Shown: positions 60,645-64,000 of the stretch, piece by piece
Layout: every line of letters starts with the position of its first letter
How positions within the stretch are numbered: the first letter of the stretch is position 1
NCBI RefSeq assembly: GCF_036226925.1
Contig: NZ_CP109031.1
Coordinates: 8,308,001-8,372,000, forward strand
Reading direction: 5' to 3'
DNA from: Streptomyces sp. NBC_00659
Lineage (GTDB): Bacteria > Actinomycetota > Actinomycetes > Streptomycetales > Streptomycetaceae
Length of the DNA: 64,000 bases
Translations under genes and position numbers: made by a program
The notes under the pieces: generated by a model
The model's database searches: none
Told to the model about the DNA's origin: nothing
What the model saw: only the letters and a program-made list of their open reading frames with translations

Positions 60645-60704
60645 CAGCCATCGAGAGGGCTGCCCGAATGACCCCGATCATCCCCCGGAGGGCCGCCGTA
60701 TGAC
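60628..60704. repeat. 18-bp direct repeat at the gene junction
   Basis: GGAGGGCCGCCGCATGAC (60628-60645) and GGAGGGCCGCCGTATGAC (60687-60704) differ in one base. The first spans the ATPase stop, the second the ribosome-binding site and start of the permease gene, so the junction was probably duplicated. Confidence 0.7.
60641..60703 (+). CDS. 20-residue micro-ORF coupling ATPase and permease genes
   Basis: ATG at 60641 overlaps the ATPase stop (ATGA) and the TGA at 60701 overlaps the permease start (ATGA). The product would be [26 protein letters not shown] lies 11-13 bases before its start. It may be only a translational relay left by the duplication described above; nothing suggests a functional peptide. 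Confidence 0.4.
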   Translation: MTAIERAARMTPIIPRRAAV

Positions 60705-61740
60705 GGTGACCGCGCCCACGCCCGCCCCCGCCACCGAGGTGCCCAGGTCGAGCGGCGCCCGGCTGGTGGACCGCGTCTTCAAGATGCGCGAACTCGCCAT
60801 CCTGGCCGTCTTCCTGGTGATGATCGCCGTCACCCAGATGGGCAACAGCGAGTTCCTCTCCGAGCAGGGCGTCAAGGACCTGCTGCTGAACGCGACCATC
60901 CTCGTCCTGGTCGCCACCGGCCAGTCCCTGGTCGTCGTCACCCGCAACGTCGACCTGTCGGTCGGCTCGACCCTCGGCATCAGCGCCTTCGCGGCCGGCA
61001 CCTGTCTGCAGGGCGGCGGCAACCCCGTCGTCGCGGTGTCGCTCGCGGTGCTGCTCGGCGTCGGCTGCGGACTGGTCAACGGCCTGCTCGTCAGCCTCGG
61101 CCAGGTGCCCGCCCTCGTCGTCACCCTCGGCACCCTCTACATCATCCGCGGCATCGACTCCATCTGGGTCGGCTCCCGTCAGATCACGGCGGCCGATCTC
61201 CCCGGCGGCTTCGTCGACTTCGGCTCCGGCGGCATCTCGGCGGTCCCGTATCTCGCCCTGATCGCCCTGGCCGTCCTGGTGGTCGCCGCGTACTACCTCA
61301 AGCACTTCGGCAGCGGCCGCGAGCTCTACGCGCTCGGCTCCAACCCCGAGGCCGCGCGGCTGGCCGGCATCCCGGTCCGGAAGCGCATCCTGACCGCGTA
61401 CGTCGTCTGCGGCGGACTTGCCGGACTCGCCGGCGCCCTGTACCTCGCCCGGTTCGGCAACGTCGACTCCGGCACCGGCACCGGATACGAACTGACCGTC
61501 GTCAGCGCGGTCGTGGTCGGCGGCGTCGTCTTCACCGGCGGCTCCGGCAGCGTCTACGGAGCCGCACTCGGTGCCCTGCTGCTGACCTCCATCAACAGCG
61601 TGCTGCCCGCCCTCGGCGTCAGCTCCGTCTGGGTGCTCGCCATCAACGGCGTCCTGCTCATCCTCGCCATCGCGGTCGACCGGATCGTCGCGCTGCGCGT
61701 GGCCTCCGCCCTGAAGAAGAGGAACGCCCGCCATGGCTGA
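60700..61740 (+). CDS. Rhamnose ABC transporter permease 1
   Basis: A 346-residue RbsC-type permease with about ten hydrophobic segments, e.g. LAILAVFLVMIAVTQ and AILVLVATGQSLVVV, and the family loop GSNPEAARLAGIPVRKRIL that contacts the ATPase. VVSAVVVGGVVFTGGSGSVYG is the other family block. CGGAGGG precedes the ATG. Overlaps the next permease by eight bases. Confidence 0.92.
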   Translation: MTVTAPTPAPATEVPRSSGARLVDRVFKMRELAILAVFLVMIAVTQMGNSEFLSEQGVKDLLLNATILVLVATGQSLVVVTRNVDLSVGSTLGISAFAAGTCLQGGGNPVVAVSLAVLLGVGCGLVNGLLVSLGQVPALVVTLGTLYIIRGIDSIWVGSRQITAADLPGGFVDFGSGGISAVPYLALIALAVLVVAAYYLKHFGSGRELYALGSNPEAARLAGIPVRKRILTAYVVCGGLAGLAGALYLARFGNVDSGTGTGYELTVVSAVVVGGVVFTGGSGSVYGAALGALLLTSINSVLPALGVSSVWVLAINGVLLILAIAVDRIVALRVASALKKRNARHG

Positions 61741-62728
61741 CTCCGCTCTCGCGCGCGCCGTCCGCTGGGACACGGTCGTCGGCGCCCTCCTCATCGTCCT
61801 GCTGCTCTTCTCCTTCTCCTTCGTGGACGGCTTCGGCAACGCCCTCAACCTGTCGTTCCTGATCGGCAACACCCTGCCGATCGCGCTGATCGCCCTGCCC
61901 ATGACCCTGCTCGTGGTGGCCGGCGAGATCGACCTGTCCGTCGCCTCCACGGCCGGGCTCTCCGGCTCGGTGATGGGCGCCCTGTGGAACCAGGGCATGG
62001 CGATCGAGACGATCATCCCGCTCTGTCTGGTGCTCGGTGTGGTGTGCGGGCTCGTCAACGGCCTGCTCGTGACCCGGCTCGGACTGCCCTCGCTCGCCGT
62101 CACCATCGGCACGCTCGCCGCCTACCGGGGCATCGCGCAGATCGTCCTCGGCTCCGACGCGGTCACCGACTTCCCCACCCAGTACCAGGACTTCGCGGCC
62201 GGACGGATCGGGGACACCTTCGTCCCGCAGGCGCTCCCACTCTTCCTGGTGCTGCTCGCCGTCGCCGTGGTCGTGCTGCACGCCACCCCCTTCGGCCGCT
62301 CCGCGTTCGCGACCGGTGCCAACGAGGAGGCCGCCCGGTTCGCCGGCATCCGGGTCAAGCGGCAGAAACTGCTGCTGTTCGTCGCGACCGGCTTCATGGC
62401 CTCCCTGACCGGCGTGTTCTGGGCCCTGCACTACGCCAGCGCCCGCTACGACAACGCCACCGGGCTCGAACTGTCCGTCGTGGCCGCCGTCCTGCTCGGC
62501 GGTATCGACTTCGACGGCGGCAGGGGCACGCTCGGCGGCGCCATAGCGGGAGTCTTCCTGCTCGGCTCGCTGCAGAACGTGATGAGCCTCCTCAACGTCT
62601 CCGCGCAGTCGCAGATCGTCGTCACCGGCGTCCTGCTCGTCGTCTCCGTGCTCGGCCCCCGGGTCGGGCGCCAGATCTCCGTGGCGAGGGCGGGCCGCAG
62701 AGCCGCCGCCCCGACTCCGATTCCGTAA
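61733..62728 (+). CDS. Rhamnose ABC transporter permease 2
   Basis: A 331-residue RbsC-type permease, paralogue of the preceding one: DTVVGALLIVLLLFSFSFV, VVAGEIDLSVASTAGLSGSVMG and GANEEAARFAGIRVKRQKLL with the ATPase-contact loop. Two different permeases form the channel, as in the known rhamnose system RhaSTPQ. It starts inside the previous gene, so translation is coupled. Confidence 0.92.
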   Translation: MADSALARAVRWDTVVGALLIVLLLFSFSFVDGFGNALNLSFLIGNTLPIALIALPMTLLVVAGEIDLSVASTAGLSGSVMGALWNQGMAIETIIPLCLVLGVVCGLVNGLLVTRLGLPSLAVTIGTLAAYRGIAQIVLGSDAVTDFPTQYQDFAAGRIGDTFVPQALPLFLVLLAVAVVVLHATPFGRSAFATGANEEAARFAGIRVKRQKLLLFVATGFMASLTGVFWALHYASARYDNATGLELSVVAAVLLGGIDFDGGRGTLGGAIAGVFLLGSLQNVMSLLNVSAQSQIVVTGVLLVVSVLGPRVGRQISVARAGRRAAAPTPIP

Positions 62729-62765
62729 CCCCGCTCCGCTCACCCTCGTAAAGGAACCCTCACCC

Positions 62766-63851
62766 ATGCGCAAGTCATCGATCCGCCGCACCTGCGCGGC
62801 GCTCGCCGCCGTCACCTCCCTCGCCCTGGCCGTCACCGCGTGCGGTGGCACCACCAAGAACGACGTCAAGGACTCGGGCGGCTCCAACGCCGCCGCCGGT
62901 GCCAAGGCGGACCCGAACGCGGCCACCAAGAAGGGGCTCACGGTCGGCTTCCTGCCCAAGGCGGTCAACAACCCGTACTTCACCTCCGCGGACAAGGGCG
63001 GCGAGAAGGCGCTGACCGAACTGGGCTCGAAGTACAAGGAGGTCGGCACCAGCAGCGCCACCGACACCAGCGGCCAGGTGAGTTACGTCAACACCCTCAC
63101 CCAGCAGCAGGTCGACGCGATGGCGGTCTCCGCGCAGGACCCGGGCGCCCTGTGCACCGCGCTCAAGCAGGCCATGACGAACAAGATCAAGGTCGTCACC
63201 TACGACTCCGACACCAAGGCCGACTGCCGCAACGCCTTCGTCTCGCAGGCGAGCGCCGAGGACCTGGGCCGCACCGAGGTGCAGCTGCTCGCGGAGCAGA
63301 TCGGCTACAAGGGCGAGATCGCGATCCTGTCCGCCGGGCAGACCGCGACGAACCAGAACACCTGGATCGACTTCATGAAGGAGGAGCTGAAGGACCCCAA
63401 GTACAAGGACGTGAAGCTGGTCAAGGTCGCCTACGGCAACGACGAGGCCCAGCTGTCCTTCCAGCAGACCCAGGGCCTGCTCCAGGAGCACCCCAAGCTC
63501 GCCGGGATCATCTCCCCGACCACCGTCGGCATCAAGGCGGCCGCCCAGTACCTGTCCGGCTCCAAGTACAAGGGCAAGGTCAAGCTGACCGGCCTCGGCA
63601 CCCCCAACGACATGCGCAAGTACGTCAAGAACGGCACCGTCGAGGGCTTCGAGCTGTGGGACCCGGCCAAGCTCGGCGAGCTGGCCGCCCGTACAGCTGT
63701 GGCGCTGTCCTCGGGTCAGATCACCGGCAAGGAGGGCGAGACCTTCAAGGCCGGCGACATGGGCTCGTTCACCATCGGCAAGGACGGCGTGATCAGCCTC
63801 GGCAAGCCGACCGTCTTCGACGCGAAGAACATCGACCAGTTCAACTTCTGA
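62766..63851 (+). CDS. Rhamnose ABC transporter, substrate-binding lipoprotein
   Basis: A 361-residue lipoprotein with lipobox VTAC (Cys26) after a basic, hydrophobic signal. A type-I periplasmic-binding fold follows: LTVGFLPKAVNNPYF, VDAMAVSAQDPGALCTALKQA, VVTYDSDTKADCRNAFV and GIISPTTVGIKAAAQYL. It is anchored outside the membrane and captures the sugar. GTAAAGGAACCC precedes the ATG. Fourth transporter gene, 37 bp after permease 2; RhaS-like by context. Confidence 0.93.
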   Translation: MRKSSIRRTCAALAAVTSLALAVTACGGTTKNDVKDSGGSNAAAGAKADPNAATKKGLTVGFLPKAVNNPYFTSADKGGEKALTELGSKYKEVGTSSATDTSGQVSYVNTLTQQQVDAMAVSAQDPGALCTALKQAMTNKIKVVTYDSDTKADCRNAFVSQASAEDLGRTEVQLLAEQIGYKGEIAILSAGQTATNQNTWIDFMKEELKDPKYKDVKLVKVAYGNDEAQLSFQQTQGLLQEHPKLAGIISPTTVGIKAAAQYLSGSKYKGKVKLTGLGTPNDMRKYVKNGTVEGFELWDPAKLGELAARTAVALSSGQITGKEGETFKAGDMGSFTIGKDGVISLGKPTVFDAKNIDQFNF

Positions 63852-63948
63852 CGGTCCGGCCGCCGGTCCGCCGACGTCCTCACGCTCCGGCGTCGTGACG
63901 GTCCGCCCGGTCCGCCCGGTCCGGCTCGCAGGCCCCGGAGGGTCATCG

Positions 63949-64000
63949 ATGCAACGTGTGTGCTTTCTGCTGAAGGTCCGTGCGGACCGCCTCGACGAGT
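63949..64000 (+). CDS. rhaM: L-rhamnose mutarotase (3' partial)
   Basis: The window ends inside this gene. The visible 17 residues, MQRVCFLLKVRADRLDE, are the usual start of L-rhamnose mutarotase, which speeds alpha/beta anomer exchange so that the isomerase can use the sugar. GGAGGGTCATCG precedes the ATG. It follows the binding-protein gene by 97 bp, same strand. Short evidence but a characteristic sequence in the right place. Confidence 0.8.
   Translation, partial: MQRVCFLLKVRADRLDE

Overview
The window is high-GC actinobacterial DNA, almost certainly from a Streptomyces chromosome. Codon third positions are almost all G or C, GTG starts are frequent, many genes overlap by ATGA or GTGA, and several genes look leaderless behind TAnnnT boxes. 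The families present (ornithine-lipid acyltransferases beside a succinate dehydrogenase, ergothioneine egtABCD, AbfB and ricin-type secreted or surface proteins, dodecin, acyl-CoA carboxylase epsilon subunit) fit that genus. No rRNA, tRNA, CRISPR array, intact insertion sequence or prophage was seen.

Layout. 1-9 kb: the end of an SDH/fumarate reductase iron-sulfur gene with a terminator, the olsB-olsA pair, a PH-domain membrane protein, a UvrA2-like ABC ATPase, ogt, a SnoaL-like protein and an aldo/keto reductase. 9-18 kb: an unusual sigma-like/zinc-finger/membrane/ricin-lectin fusion, a DUF4232-type lipoprotein, a Ser/Thr kinase divergent from an ECF sigma factor, and two secreted proteins (EEP hydrolase with jacalin-like lectin domain; GH43 with AbfB repeats). 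18-26 kb: a HAD phosphatase, dodecin, cobK, a decayed stretch, cobH, then the egtABCD ergothioneine operon. 26-36 kb: a PARG-like macrodomain protein, an orphan PemK/MazF-like protein, flotillin with a small NfeD-like partner, an amidase, a LacI regulator carrying a TTA codon, pobA and benzaldehyde dehydrogenase. 36-43.5 kb: thioredoxin, a flavin disulfide oxidoreductase, an ABC-F protein behind an apparent leader-peptide attenuator, peptide deformylase, a TPR protein, two coupled MarR-like genes and a pirin. 43.7-49.4 kb: an acyl-CoA carboxylase operon (beta, epsilon, alpha) divergent from a TetR regulator, then an SDR39U1-like epimerase. 49.4-50.6 kb: decayed DNA and a possibly truncated hypothetical gene. 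50.7-64 kb: a compact L-rhamnose locus. lutABC, rhaB, a bifunctional aldolase/dehydrogenase gene and rhaI lie on the minus strand, divergent from a sugar ABC transporter and the start of rhaM on the plus strand.

Working together. The rhamnose block covers uptake (ATPase, two permeases, lipoprotein binding protein), mutarotation, isomerisation, phosphorylation, aldol cleavage and lactaldehyde oxidation. LutABC then plausibly oxidises the resulting L-lactate to pyruvate. The 364-bp divergent region carries several inverted repeats around a candidate promoter. The most attractive regulatory element is upstream of the ABC-F gene: a seven-residue leader ORF directly behind a -10 box, followed by a segment that can pair either with the ABC-F ribosome-binding site or with an alternative partner.
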